From CAYWWM01 sp965198025 (GTDB taxonomy: Bacteria; Acidobacteriota; Terriglobia; 2-12-FULL-54-10), in assembly GCA_965198025.1 (NCBI GenBank), contig OZ240237.1, positions 2,046,001-2,110,000 on the forward strand: a stretch of 64,000 bases of DNA. Direction: 5' to 3'. Below the pieces are notes generated by a model. The model did not search any database. It was not told where the DNA came from and saw only the letters and a list, made by a program, of their open reading frames with translations. Shown here piece by piece: positions 44,205 through 53,845 of this stretch (the first letter of the stretch is position 1; each line of letters starts with the position of its first letter). The position numbers and the translations under genes are program-made.

Positions 44205-46481
44205 TCAGGCATCGGCCTGGGAGCTCTCGAACTCCTCGATCCAGTCCGGGCGTTTCAAGACCTCGCGGGGCCTGCTGCCGTCCGGAGGGCTGATGATCCC
44301 GTCTCTCTCCATGATGTCGAGCAGGCGCGCGGCGCGTCCGTAGCCGAGGCGCAGGCGGCGCTGCAGAATCGAGGTGGACGCCTTCCCCATCTCGACGACA
44401 ACACGCACGGCGTCTTCGTAGGCCTGATCCCGCTCCCCAGACCATTCTTCCCCTTCACCGCCATCCTCTGACGGCGGAGGCTTCAGGAATTCTTCGGAAT
44501 ACGAAGGCGTGGCCTGGGCGCGCCAGAAGTCGACCACCTGAGTGATCTCCGACTCCGTGACGAACGGCCCGTGGATGCGCACCAAGCGCCCCGAACCTGG
44601 AGGCGAGTAGAGCATGTCGCCCTTGCCGAGCAATGCTTCGGCTCCGTTCGAATCGAGAATCGTCCGCGAGTCCACTTTGGTGGCGACCCGGAAGGACAGG
44701 CGTGCGGGGAAGTTGGCCTTGATGAGGCCGGTGATCACGTCCACGCTGGGCCGCTGCGTCGCCAGAACCAGATGAATGCCAACGGCACGGGCCATTTGGG
44801 CCAGCCGCGTGATCGAAGCCTCAACGTTGTTGGAGTCCACCATCATCAGGTCGGCCAACTCGTCGATAAAGATGACGACCAGGGGCAGCGGAACGTGCTC
44901 GTCGGGGGGGTCAAACAGGTTCAAACTCTCCTTGCGCTCAAAGAGGCGGTTGTATTGCTCAATGTTGCGCACGCCCTTTTCGGCCAGCAGCTTCAACCGG
45001 CGCTCCATTTCCCGCACGGCGTTGCGCAGTGCATTGGCGGCTACCTTGGGATCCGTAATGATCGGAGTGACTAGGTGCGGGATGCCTTCGTACAGGCCCA
45101 ACTCGAGGCGCTTCGGGTCCACCAGGATCAGCTTGACCTCATCGGGCGTCGCTTTGAACAAGATTGAAAGGATGAAGCTGTTCATGGAAACACTCTTGCC
45201 CGACCCGGTGGAGCCGGCGATCAGCAGGTGCGGCATGGAGTTCAGCTCGGCGATTCGGATGCGTCCGTTGATCTCCTTGCCCAGCGCCAGAGTCAGCGGC
45301 GAACGCGAGGATGCGAAGGACCTGGATTCGAGTACTTCGCGCAGCATGATGGTTTCCCGGTTGGCGTTCGGGACCTCGATGCCGACCGTGGATTTTCCCG
45401 GAATGCGCTCGACCAGCAGGGATTCGGCTTCGAGCGCGAGGCAGAGATCTTCGACCAAGTTGGTGATCCGGTTGTACTTGACACCTGCCTCGGGCTTGAA
45501 CTCAAACGTCGTAACCACCGGGCCGGGGTTGATCTGTGTGACCGATCCGCGGACATCGAATTCCTCGCATTTGGCCCTGAGTTGCATGGCCAGGCGCTTC
45601 ATGTCCTCTTCCGTGCTGCCCTGAATCGAGACCGGAGGTTGCAGCAGGTCTGTGGAAGGCAGCTTGTATCCGCTTTCCGGCCGCAGTTTCACACGCGGCG
45701 CGCGTGCTCGTGACGGTTCTTGTACCGGAAGGGAAATCGGAATCGAATCGTCAACGGGCCTGGATTTGTCGGATTCCGGCATATCGAGAACCGGTGTAAG
45801 CGGCTGGGGTGTCGGCTGCGGCTCGGCAACAGGCTCCGATAGCTGCACAGCCTTCTCCTTGCGTGCCGCACGAGCAAGCTTCCAAGACTCCCATTTCGAT
45901 TGCAGCCGTCTGATCCAACCGAATCGCTCTCGCAGCCACGCCGTGGTTCGTTCTACCGAGAAGGTTGTGAGCAGGTAGAGAGAAGCAATCAAAGCAATCC
46001 CCAGGAGAATGGCGGTCCCGGGAACGTTCAGGCCCCGGACAAGCCCGTCGGCCAGCATGGCTCCGCCGAATCCTCCCAGCGGGAAAAGCTCATACATGAG
46101 AATCGGATAGGGGATCAAAGCGACTGCCGTCATTATCGAAAGGACCAGCAGAACGGCTCCAGTCACTCTGGCCCACGGGTGGGAGGGCGCGATGCTCCGA
46201 AATCGCAGCCATCCCAGCCAGGCCAGACTCGCGGGAAGCAGGAAGGCACAGGCGCCGAACAATTGATAAAGCAGGTCAGATGTCAGAGCGCCGATTGCGC
46301 CGGCCCAGTTCCGAGTCCCTGCAGAGGCGGAAGCAGTATTGATCGAAGAGTCGGCGGGAGAAAATGTTGCCAGACTTAACACGCTGAACAGGGCTATGGC
46401 TATCCATAGCAAGCCGAGAAATTCGTTCCATCTTCGGTTTGCCGACGGGGTAAGCAATCGCATTCTGGTCTTCTCTGGCAT
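44205..46481 (-). CDS. ftsK: DNA translocase FtsK
   Basis: 758 residues. About four hydrophobic segments occupy residues 20-175, then a short proline-rich linker (about 215-270), then the motor with Walker A G-S-T-G-S-G-K-S and Walker B V-V-I-F-I-D-E-L-A-D. A C-terminal gamma winged helix (S-T-S-I-L-Q-R-R-L-R-L-G-Y-G-R-A-A-R-L-L-D) would read polar KOPS-like sequences. It pumps chromosome ends across the division septum and activates XerCD at dif. The linker is much shorter than in E. coli. Confidence 0.95.
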   Translation of the reverse strand: MPEKTRMRLLTPSANRRWNEFLGLLWIAIALFSVLSLATFSPADSSINTASASAGTRNWAGAIGALTSDLLYQLFGACAFLLPASLAWLGWLRFRSIAPSHPWARVTGAVLLVLSIMTAVALIPYPILMYELFPLGGFGGAMLADGLVRGLNVPGTAILLGIALIASLYLLTTFSVERTTAWLRERFGWIRRLQSKWESWKLARAARKEKAVQLSEPVAEPQPTPQPLTPVLDMPESDKSRPVDDSIPISLPVQEPSRARAPRVKLRPESGYKLPSTDLLQPPVSIQGSTEEDMKRLAMQLRAKCEEFDVRGSVTQINPGPVVTTFEFKPEAGVKYNRITNLVEDLCLALEAESLLVERIPGKSTVGIEVPNANRETIMLREVLESRSFASSRSPLTLALGKEINGRIRIAELNSMPHLLIAGSTGSGKSVSMNSFILSILFKATPDEVKLILVDPKRLELGLYEGIPHLVTPIITDPKVAANALRNAVREMERRLKLLAEKGVRNIEQYNRLFERKESLNLFDPPDEHVPLPLVVIFIDELADLMMVDSNNVEASITRLAQMARAVGIHLVLATQRPSVDVITGLIKANFPARLSFRVATKVDSRTILDSNGAEALLGKGDMLYSPPGSGRLVRIHGPFVTESEITQVVDFWRAQATPSYSEEFLKPPPSEDGGEGEEWSGERDQAYEDAVRVVVEMGKASTSILQRRLRLGYGRAARLLDIMERDGIISPPDGSRPREVLKRPDWIEEFESSQADA

Positions 46482-46604
46482 GAGGTAGCCAATTCGACAA
46501 GCGTCAATAAATCAATAACTTAAAAAGAATGTGGGTCGCAAAGAATATGGGGCACGGGCTACCGCTCACGGATCTGCGTTCCGCAGCCGTCAAGCAGGAC
46601 TTGC

Positions 46605-47453
46605 CTAGGATGAGAAAAACGCCAGAGCAAGTACTATTATCCCCAAGATGACGCGGTAGTAAACAAAAATCTTGAATGTACCAAACTGTAAAAACCGCAA
46701 AAACATGGCAATACAGAGATAACCGGACACTGCGGAGACAACGATTCCAACCAGAAAGGCCAGCTCCAGACCTGGCGGCAGGCCGTCGGCGACAACACCC
46801 AAGCCCTCCTTGACAGCCGCGCCAGCGATGATGGGCGTTGAGAGCAGGAAGGAAAACCGGGCCGCGGCATCACGCCGGAAATCGAGAAACAGAGCCGCAG
46901 TTATGGTTGCGCCCGAGCGCGACACCCCCGGAATCAGCGCCAAGGCCTGCGCGAAGCCGATCCAAAGCGAGTCGCCGATGCCGACTGAGCCGAGATCCTT
47001 CCGCATCCGCCCGACCCGCTCTCCGACGGCCATCGGGATGGCTAGCAGAATCAATGCGCTCCCCACGACTGCGGGGTGGCGCAAGACGGTGGCAACCTGC
47101 TCCTGGAAAAGCAGTCCCGCCAAGCTGCCGGGAATGGTGGCGATCACGAGCCACCAGAAGAGTGTTCTGGGAAGCCCGCCGGGCGAGGGACCTCCATCCG
47201 GCCCAGTGTTATCGAAGCTTCCAAACAGGGAATCTCGGCCGACACCGAGCAGCAGCAGATCCACCCAGGTCCGGAAGAAGTAAACCAAAACGGCCACCAG
47301 CGTTCCTACATGGAGCGCTACATCAAAGGTCAGACCCGGATCGGGAAATCCCAACAGCCAGGGAATCAGCGTCAAGTGGGCCGTGCTGCTGACCGGCAGG
47401 AACTCGGTGAGCCCTTGCGCGATTGCGAGCACGACCGCCTGCCAGAGGGGCAT
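46605..47453 (-). CDS. uppP: Undecaprenyl-diphosphatase
   Basis: 282 residues, about eight hydrophobic helices. Both conserved motifs are present: G-L-T-E-F-L-P-V-S-S-T-A-H-L and P-G-V-S-R-S-G-A-T-I. It dephosphorylates undecaprenyl diphosphate to recycle the lipid carrier of wall synthesis. Between ftsK and the RNase J gene on the same strand. Confidence 0.95.
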   Translation of the reverse strand: MPLWQAVVLAIAQGLTEFLPVSSTAHLTLIPWLLGFPDPGLTFDVALHVGTLVAVLVYFFRTWVDLLLLGVGRDSLFGSFDNTGPDGGPSPGGLPRTLFWWLVIATIPGSLAGLLFQEQVATVLRHPAVVGSALILLAIPMAVGERVGRMRKDLGSVGIGDSLWIGFAQALALIPGVSRSGATITAALFLDFRRDAAARFSFLLSTPIIAGAAVKEGLGVVADGLPPGLELAFLVGIVVSAVSGYLCIAMFLRFLQFGTFKIFVYYRVILGIIVLALAFFSS

Positions 47454-47460
47454 GGGCTGA

Positions 47461-49128
47461 TCAAATCTCCAAAATCACCGGAAAGATCAGCGGCTGGCGC
47501 GAGGTTTGCTTCTTGATGAAGCGTTTGAGGTCGGAGCGAATTTTTTCCTTGATGAGGCCCCAGTCGGCACGCTCTTCGCCGCTTGAGTGTTCGAGCGTTT
47601 CGAGGATCATCTCCCGGGCCTCGGCCATGAAGCCGTCATCCCCGTCGGCGGGGACAAAGCCACGGGCTACGATCTCGGGCTGCGATTCGACCTTGCCGGT
47701 GTGACGGTTGATGGCGATGATGGGAAGCACGATGCCGTCCCGCGAGATGTGCTTGCGGTCCCGGATAATCATGTCCTCGACAACCTCGTCCACCGCGCCC
47801 GAATCAATGCAAACCCGGCCGACGTTGACCCGGCCGTTCTTGCGAGCCCCGTCTTCGTCAAACTCCAGCACGTCGCCACTTTCGAGCAAAAAGACTTCTT
47901 CCACCTCGCGCAGATGAGTCCCGAGCGAGGCGTGGCGGCAGAGCTGGCGGTACTCGCCGTGGATCGGGATAAAGTATTTCGGGCGGGCCAAGTTGAGCAT
48001 GAGCATCAGCTCTTCCTGGCTGGCGTGGCCGGAGACGTGGACGGGGGCGCCGCCACCGTCTTCATACACCACGTTGGCGCCTCGTTTGAAGAGATGATTG
48101 ATCATTCGGTAGATCGCCTTCTCGTTGCCGGGAATAATGCGGGACGAAAGGATGACCGTGTCGCCGTGCTGGATGACGGCATGGCGGTGATCGTCGACGG
48201 CGGCGCGCGTCAGCGAGGACAGCGGCTCGCCCTGGCAGCCGGCGATCACGACGGCCGTGCGGTTCCGGGGATTTTGCCGAATGTCCTGAGGGCGCAGCAG
48301 GCGACCGTCGGGAATCCGGAGGTACTCGAGACGGTGCGCAATCTCCGTGTTCCGGATCATGCTGCGGCCGACGAAGGCGACCTGGCGGTTGTGCTCAATG
48401 GCAAGGTCGACCAAAAGCTGGATGCGGTGGATGGAACTCGAAAAGCACGCTACGTACAAGCGTTCCTCCGAGCGCGCGAAGACCTCCTCGATGCGCTCGC
48501 GCACAGCTCGCTCCGAGGGAGTGTAGCCGGGCCGCTCGGCGTTGGTACTGTCGGAGAACAGCGCCAGCACGCCGCGCTTGCCGTACTCGGCAACGGCGTG
48601 CAGGTCGAACAGCTCGTTGTCGGTCGGCGTGGGGTCGATCTTGAAATCACCCGTATGGAGCACTACGCCGAGCGGCGTGGTAATCGCCAGCATTGCAGCA
48701 TTGACGATGCTGTGCGTGACGTGGATGAATTCAATCTCGAACGGCCCGACTGTCACGCGCTCCTTTGGGCGAACCTGGTTCAAAGTGACTGAACCCAGCA
48801 GCCCGTGCTCGTCGAGCTTCTCTTCGACCAGCGCCAGCGTAAACGGCGTGCCATAGACGGGAACGTTCAGGTCGGCCAGGAAATACGGCACAGCCCCGAT
48901 GTGGTCCTCATGCCCGTGCGTCAGGATCAGGGCGCGGACCTGCCGGCGGCGTTCCAGCAGATAGGAGATGTCAGGGATGACGATGTCGACGCCGAGCAGT
49001 TCCGCTTCCGGGAACATCATCCCGGCGTCAATCACAATCAGGTCCTCGCCGTAGCGGAGGACCATCATGTTCATGCCGAACTCGCCGAGGCCCCCGAGGG
49101 GAAACGCTTCCAGTTTTGGTGTGCTCAC
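47461..49128 (-). CDS. rnj: Ribonuclease J
   Basis: 555 residues, GTG start. Metallo-beta-lactamase motif L-T-H-G-H-E-D-H (70-76), the beta-CASP domain (about 210-380) and a C-terminal dimer domain. It has 5'-3' exonuclease and endonuclease activity in mRNA turnover and rRNA maturation. The stop is only 7 bp from the uppP start. Confidence 0.95.
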   Translation of the reverse strand: MSTPKLEAFPLGGLGEFGMNMMVLRYGEDLIVIDAGMMFPEAELLGVDIVIPDISYLLERRRQVRALILTHGHEDHIGAVPYFLADLNVPVYGTPFTLALVEEKLDEHGLLGSVTLNQVRPKERVTVGPFEIEFIHVTHSIVNAAMLAITTPLGVVLHTGDFKIDPTPTDNELFDLHAVAEYGKRGVLALFSDSTNAERPGYTPSERAVRERIEEVFARSEERLYVACFSSSIHRIQLLVDLAIEHNRQVAFVGRSMIRNTEIAHRLEYLRIPDGRLLRPQDIRQNPRNRTAVVIAGCQGEPLSSLTRAAVDDHRHAVIQHGDTVILSSRIIPGNEKAIYRMINHLFKRGANVVYEDGGGAPVHVSGHASQEELMLMLNLARPKYFIPIHGEYRQLCRHASLGTHLREVEEVFLLESGDVLEFDEDGARKNGRVNVGRVCIDSGAVDEVVEDMIIRDRKHISRDGIVLPIIAINRHTGKVESQPEIVARGFVPADGDDGFMAEAREMILETLEHSSGEERADWGLIKEKIRSDLKRFIKKQTSRQPLIFPVILEI

Positions 49129-49200
49129 GCGGTCAGAACCTCAAGGAGGCATCATAGCACAAGCAGGTTTGTGCGCTGGAATCCGAGCCATGAAGGCGTC

Positions 49201-49875
49201 TCATCGCGCAACGATGACTTCGCGGAGTTTGTCGCGGGAGAGATAAAACTTGATGGAGGAAAAGCGGCGGAAGAGTTTCTCAATGGCCCGATTACTGAAG
49301 TGGCGGCGCAGTTTGCCGGTGGTCTTGGCGGTCACTTCCAGGGTGTTGATCGAGCTGATTCGGTAGTGGTGGAGGGGCACTTCTTCGCTTTCGCCGGGCG
49401 AACCGGCATGAAACAGAGCCAGCAGAAGGCCGCCCGGCTTCAGAAAGTAATAGAGGTTGTAGACTAATGGATTGACCAGCGTCTCCGGGAGAATGTCGAA
49501 GACATTCCAGCACAGAATCCCTGCGAACTGTCCCTCCTCATAGTTCAGGTTCTCGCGAAAGAACCGTTCTTCTTCGGAGAACTGCGGTTTTCCGTTTCTT
49601 TTGGACTGAGGCGCGAGGCGGAGGGCGACCCGGATCAAGTCTTCGGTGTAGAGCTTGTGTCCGCGGCCGGTGACGAAGCTGAGATTGGACTGCGATATGG
49701 AGCCGAGATCGAGAATTCCTTCATGCTGCACTGTCTCGATGCCGCTCCAGAATTCCCGGAGGCCGTTGCTGGGGCGCACGAACGGAGCTGACGTGCCCGT
49801 GGGAACGGTAGCCGGTGGATCGGACTGCCCCAGCACCTGCCGGAGAAGGGAACTGACTCTGCTGCTCGCGGACAT
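49201..49875 (-). CDS. Methyltransferase-like protein of unknown target
   Basis: 224 residues from the ATG at 49875. G-I-L-D-L-G-S-I-S-Q-S-N (about 53-64) resembles a degenerate SAM motif I, and C-W-N-V-F-D-I-L-P followed by Y-Y-F-L-K-P-G-G-L-L-L-A-L-F-H fits motifs IV-V of class I methyltransferases. Substrate unknown. The first 45 residues are low-complexity. It lies between bactofilin and RNase J on the same strand and may belong to an envelope-linked operon. Confidence 0.6.
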   Translation of the reverse strand: MSASSRVSSLLRQVLGQSDPPATVPTGTSAPFVRPSNGLREFWSGIETVQHEGILDLGSISQSNLSFVTGRGHKLYTEDLIRVALRLAPQSKRNGKPQFSEEERFFRENLNYEEGQFAGILCWNVFDILPETLVNPLVYNLYYFLKPGGLLLALFHAGSPGESEEVPLHHYRISSINTLEVTAKTTGKLRRHFSNRAIEKLFRRFSSIKFYLSRDKLREVIVAR

Positions 49876-50009
49876 GGGGGACCCTTCCTTACTGCGCCTT
49901 ACTGAGCCCGAACCCTCCGCCGCACCTTGCACCCCAAAGGGTGAGCATAAGAAACGCAGTCCGGAACGCTGTCTCTGGATTCCGGGAAGATAATTCCAGC
50001 GGGGCTGAT

Positions 50010-50579
50010 CTAATACAGCCCCCGCGCTCTGATTGGATTGGCCCCAGGCTTGGAGGTGGCCGGCGCCTGTGTGTCCGACTTCTTGATTTCGGGCGTTCGA
50101 GGCGCCTCCGTCGTTTTCTGGATGTCCACGCTTCCTTTGATGGAAGCTCCATCCTCGACTATCACTCGCGCCGCTACCACGTCTCCAACCATTGAACCTG
50201 ATTTGCTGATTTCCACGCGGTCCTCTGCGCGCACGTTGCCCTTGAGGTTGCCGTAGAGAACCACATCCTTCGCGTTGACATTAGCCTGCACGCGGCCTTG
50301 AGGTCCGATCGTCAGGCTATGCTCACGGAGTTCGATGGTTCCCTCCAACTGGCCTTCAATATACAAATCCTCACCGCCGGACAATTCGCCTTTCACCACG
50401 AGGGTCTTTCCCAAATGGGCTACAATCCTCCGCTGGGGCTCCTGTGGCAGGGATTCAGATTTCCGCTCTTGCGGGCTAGTTGACACGGGTGCGACCTCCT
50501 TCTCAGGGTTGAATACAGGCTGAGATTTTTCCTTCGGGACTGGCGATGGTTCTTCCTTCTTATGTTTCCAAAAATTCAT
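50010..50579 (-). CDS. Bactofilin
   Basis: 189 residues from the ATG at 50579 (MNFWKHKKEEP). A proline-rich head (about 1-50) precedes the bactofilin/DUF583 beta-helix (about 53-160): L-V-V-K-G-E-L-S-G-G-E-D-L-Y-I-E-G, then repeating V-x-G-x-V rungs (D-V-V-L-Y-G-N-L-K-G-N-V, S-M-V-G-D-V-V-A-A-R-V). It polymerises into filaments at the inner membrane and positions cell-wall enzymes. A proline-rich tail closes it. Confidence 0.92.
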   Translation of the reverse strand: MNFWKHKKEEPSPVPKEKSQPVFNPEKEVAPVSTSPQERKSESLPQEPQRRIVAHLGKTLVVKGELSGGEDLYIEGQLEGTIELREHSLTIGPQGRVQANVNAKDVVLYGNLKGNVRAEDRVEISKSGSMVGDVVAARVIVEDGASIKGSVDIQKTTEAPRTPEIKKSDTQAPATSKPGANPIRARGLY

Positions 50580-50822
50580 GATCCGCGCTCCTGCGGAGCC
50601 ATATTGTCCTTGCAAAGCTATAAGCCTCAGACGCCCTCTTCCGGAGATGAAACTGTTCCGGAGAAGAAAGCGGAAAAAACGCAAGCACGTGCATTGGCCA
50701 TTCCGGCGATCCGCCTCGCCGCACTACAGGCTTTACAGTGTACCGTAGTATATTGAAATCCCGTTGTAAATTCAATCGCTGCAAACCTCGTACGGTTCGT
50801 TCCCAGTCCAGTCCCAGTCCAT

Positions 50823-51150
50823 TTACCAGGTACGTCGAGAAGGTTTACCTGGGCTCCGGGAAATCTTCCCCGTTTCGAATGCGGACAGCGAGGCATTGCC
50901 GCTGGCGGGAAACTCGACCGTGGATTGGGGCTGGAGCGGCGGAACGGTGGGGAAGTCACGCAGCCAAGCCGCGGCGGTCTCAGGGGACAGGGCGCTGTAA
51001 TAGCCTTCCTTAATGCTGTATGACTTGCGGCGTTTCTCCGTAATCGGGAGAATTTCGATGTGCCAATGGTAATCGTCTTCGATGGTGACCCGTGCCCAGT
51101 CCGGCGTTTCGATCGGAGATGGTTCGCCTAGAATCCGGCCCTACCTCTTC
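50823..51150 (-). pseudogene. C-terminal remnant of a GalT/HIT-type nucleotidylyltransferase
   Basis: About 105 codons with no start, opening after a TAG. D-Y-H-W-H-I-E-I-L-P is the typical C-terminal histidine block of galactose-1-phosphate uridylyltransferase-like proteins, and a plausible E-E-A-A-like helix (SPETAAAWLRDFP) follows. The N-terminal catalytic H-P-H part is absent; its place is occupied by the MBL-fold gene. Hence a leftover of a deletion or insertion. Confidence 0.6.
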
Positions 51151-51196
51151 AGCCGTGCTGATCGAAGAAATGGTTTCGACTGTTCTCCACTGGCTC

Positions 51197-52126
51197 TTAG
51201 CGCGACCTCGCCGCCAGTTCCCGCTGCTCAGTCAATTGCGTGGTGAATTGTTCGTCGTATTGGTCAATATATTCCCTGCATCCGGCCGGATCGACGAACG
51301 GGTTGGGCTTCTCGCCGCGATTCAGCCGCGCCTGCTTCTCGTGCAGGTGGATCGTCGAGGCACGCGCATACAGGAACACGTCGCACGGCAGTGTCCGCAG
51401 GAACCGGAATGATTGCTGGTAGTCTTCCACAATGTTCGGGTACTTGGGGTTGTTGAGCAGCGGCGCACGGTCAATCCCCGCCGTGGCCATGCCGCAGAAA
51501 AACACAGCGTTGTAGCGCTGGCCGTCTTCCTCCACCGGCATCGTCCAGGTCGTGCATCCCTTAGTGTGTCCGGGTGTCAAATAAGCCGTCAGCGTCACGT
51601 CACCCAGGGTAATCGTCTTCCCGTGCTCGATGATCTGGTCCGCACGGAACGGTTTGTACTGCTCGCTGCCGTCCTCGCGGAAATCCGTCCTCCCGCCAAC
51701 CGCCACTTCGTCCGCGGCCAGTTCGGACATCACGATCTCTGCGCCCGTCAGTTCCTTGAACATCGGAATGCCGCCCATGTGCTCTTCGTGCGTGTGTGAG
51801 TTCAGAATGAACTTGATTTCACGCAGGTTGAAGCCGAGCTTCTCAATGTTTTCCTTCACCCAAGGCGACTGCTCCGTGGAGGTCGAGTCCATCAGGATTA
51901 ACCCGTCGGAAGTCTCGACCAGGAATGCCCCGACCTCCGTATGTCCGATCCAATAGATGTTGCCGATCATCCGGAACGGCTCGTGCCTCTCGTTGTCGTT
52001 GTTGGCGCGTGGCGGCATCGTGATCTCCTGCGCCATCGCCCCCGTGCCCGCCAGCACGATGCCGGCGGCCACGGCACATACCCATCCCCTAATTCGGCCA
52101 TCTATCCCTGCGGTTCGCGCCCTCAT
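51197..52126 (-). CDS. Subclass B3-like metallo-beta-lactamase fold protein, altered zinc ligands
   Basis: 309 residues from the ATG at 52126 (a GTG at 52129 is in frame). N-terminal signal peptide (VCAVAAGIVLAGTGAMA, about 16-32) predicts export. Best resemblance is to B3 beta-lactamases: N-S-H-T-H-E-E-H-M-G-G, then T-P-G-H-T-K-G-C-T-T-W, N-P-K-Y-P-N-I-V-E-D-Y-Q-Q-S-F and L-P-C-D-V-F-L. Against the B3 pattern H-x-H-x-D-H, the Asp ligand is Glu, and the late His after L-P-C-D-V-F-L is Arg (Y-A-R-A-S). The Zn1 histidines remain. Beta-lactam hydrolysis is therefore doubtful; a lactonase or other hydrolase is possible. Confidence 0.78.
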   Translation of the reverse strand: MRARTAGIDGRIRGWVCAVAAGIVLAGTGAMAQEITMPPRANNDNERHEPFRMIGNIYWIGHTEVGAFLVETSDGLILMDSTSTEQSPWVKENIEKLGFNLREIKFILNSHTHEEHMGGIPMFKELTGAEIVMSELAADEVAVGGRTDFREDGSEQYKPFRADQIIEHGKTITLGDVTLTAYLTPGHTKGCTTWTMPVEEDGQRYNAVFFCGMATAGIDRAPLLNNPKYPNIVEDYQQSFRFLRTLPCDVFLYARASTIHLHEKQARLNRGEKPNPFVDPAGCREYIDQYDEQFTTQLTEQRELAARSR

Positions 52127-52129
52127 CAC

Positions 52130-52560
52130 ATCACCTCTGTCTCAAATTCCGCCCTGCGGCCTCTTCAGTATACGCCACCCCACGCCCGAACTCAATTCCT
52201 CGCAGCAGCGGCTAGAAACTACATATTCCTGTCGTTTCCTGACGAACGACCTGCATTCTAGACCATTTTCAGGGTTGGTGTAGCGCAGCCGCCAAAGTAG
52301 GGGCAGGCAGGAATGCCTGCCCTACCTGCGGGCTATACAGCAATGCTGAAAATGGTCTAGGCCTTCTGCACTGTTCCCTATTCCCCAACCTTGGGTGCAT
52401 GATCCCTCTTCGAAAGTCAGGTTCCATGAGAAACTGCTCAACGTCGTCGCCAGCGTCGCCTACACCGGCAAGCCAAAGAAAGGACTTAGAGACAACTCGC
52501 TTTGTGGCTTCTTGCCTTGTGGTTTGTTGCTTCTTGACAGGGACCCAGCGGTCAATCCAG
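52130..52560. other. Gene-free stretch between the MBL gene and ftsZ
   Basis: It contains the MITE-like palindrome at 52258-52360 and no supported gene. The ftsZ transcript would end in this region; the palindrome may serve as its terminator-like structure, though no T-run follows. Confidence 0.45.
52258..52360. repeat. MITE-like nested palindrome with 15-bp terminal inverted repeats
   Basis: 103 bp bounded by CTAGACCATTTTCAG and its exact complement CTGAAAATGGTCTAG. Inside lie a second pair (TAGCGCAG / CTGCGGGCTA, imperfect) and a central hairpin (GTAGGGGCAGGCA / TGCCTGCCCTAC, one extra G). Nothing in it codes. The structure fits a small non-autonomous transposon or a folded regulatory RNA. 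Only one copy is in this window. Confidence 0.7.
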
Positions 52561-53700
52561 TCAGCGGTCTTCGTGCCGCCGCAGGAAGGCCGGGACGTCC
52601 AGGTCGGTCCGGTGTGTGAGCGGCGCTGCCTCGCTTTTGGCAACCGGGGTCGGTCCAGCTGAAACGAGGGCCGGGGCTGGCTCTTGCTTGTGCCGGACAT
52701 TGATGACCTGCTCCGCTTTGTAGCCCGTCGCGATCACGGTGATCTTCACGTTATCTTCGAGCGTCTCGTCGAGCACGGCGCCGAAGATAATGGTGGCGTC
52801 TTCGTGCGCGGCCTGCTGCATGATGCTCGAAGCGGCGTGCACTTCCTGCAACAGCAGGCTCTGCGACCCCGAGATGTTGATCAGGATGCCGCGCGCTCCG
52901 GCAATCAAGGCGTCTTCAAGCAGCGGGCTGGACATGGCGCGCGTAGCAGCTTCGACGGCCCGGTTCGGGCCGTTCGCCATCGCCGTGCCCATCACGGCGT
53001 AGCCCATGCCGTGCATGATCGCCTGCACGTCGGCGAAGTCGCGGTTGATGATGCCGGGGATCACGATGATGTCGCTGATGCCCTGCACGGCCTGTCGCAG
53101 CACGTCGTCGGCGAGTCTAAACGCTTCGAAGAAGCCAATGCTATTGTTGAGCGAAAGCAGGCGTTCGTTGGGGATCGTGATCACGGTGTCTACGCTCTCG
53201 GCCAGCTCCGCCAGGCCCTGGTCGGCCTGCTGCATCCGGCGCTTGCCCTCGAAGGAAAACGGTTTGGTCACCACCGCCACCGTCAGCACCCCCAGCTCGC
53301 TCGCCAGGCTTGCCACGATCGGCGTCGCGCCCGTGCCCGTGCCGCCGCCGAAGCCCGCTGTCACGAAGACCATGTCGGCGCCCTCGAGCACCTCGATCAG
53401 CTTGTTGGTGTCTTCGAGTGCCGCCTTGCGGCCGACTTCGGGGTTCGCGCCCGCGCCCAGACCCTGTGTGAGCTTGGTCCCGATCTGCACCTTGATCGGC
53501 GCCTTCGAAAGCTGCAAGGTCTGCAAGTCCGTGTTGGTCACGATGAACTCGACACCTTCCACTCCTTCGTCGATCATGCGGTTGACGGCGTTCAAGCCGC
53601 CTCCACCGACCCCGATGACCTTGATCTTGGCCCCGTGACGAGGCTCATCCTGAAGTGTGAAGCGAATTTCGTCGTCCGCAATGACGTTTCCCAGTGCCAT
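52561..53700 (-). CDS. ftsZ: Cell division protein FtsZ
   Basis: 379 residues. Tubulin signature G-G-G-T-G-T-G (118-124) and the T7 loop N-R-D-F-A-D-V. The C-terminal conserved peptide is D-L-D-V-P-A-F-L-R-R at the very end, after a linker of about 45 residues. It forms the Z ring and recruits FtsA. Last gene of the dcw cluster. Confidence 0.97.
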   Translation of the reverse strand: MALGNVIADDEIRFTLQDEPRHGAKIKVIGVGGGGLNAVNRMIDEGVEGVEFIVTNTDLQTLQLSKAPIKVQIGTKLTQGLGAGANPEVGRKAALEDTNKLIEVLEGADMVFVTAGFGGGTGTGATPIVASLASELGVLTVAVVTKPFSFEGKRRMQQADQGLAELAESVDTVITIPNERLLSLNNSIGFFEAFRLADDVLRQAVQGISDIIVIPGIINRDFADVQAIMHGMGYAVMGTAMANGPNRAVEAATRAMSSPLLEDALIAGARGILINISGSQSLLLQEVHAASSIMQQAAHEDATIIFGAVLDETLEDNVKITVIATGYKAEQVINVRHKQEPAPALVSAGPTPVAKSEAAPLTHRTDLDVPAFLRRHEDR

Positions 53701-53845
53701 GATCCTAACCTTCCAAACGCCGAAATCTCGTTAATGGAACTACCTTACGGCACTGAGCGGGCGGGCGTTACCCCTTTTGGGGGCCGGGAGGCGCGATTGT
53801 CTCTTATCGGACACCCTCTCGGGCCTTGCGCCCCAGGATGTCCTT

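Noticed and set aside
47587..48792. 401-codon plus-strand frame opposite the RNase J gene
   Set aside because: Antisense shadow; the minus strand carries an unmistakable complete RNase J.
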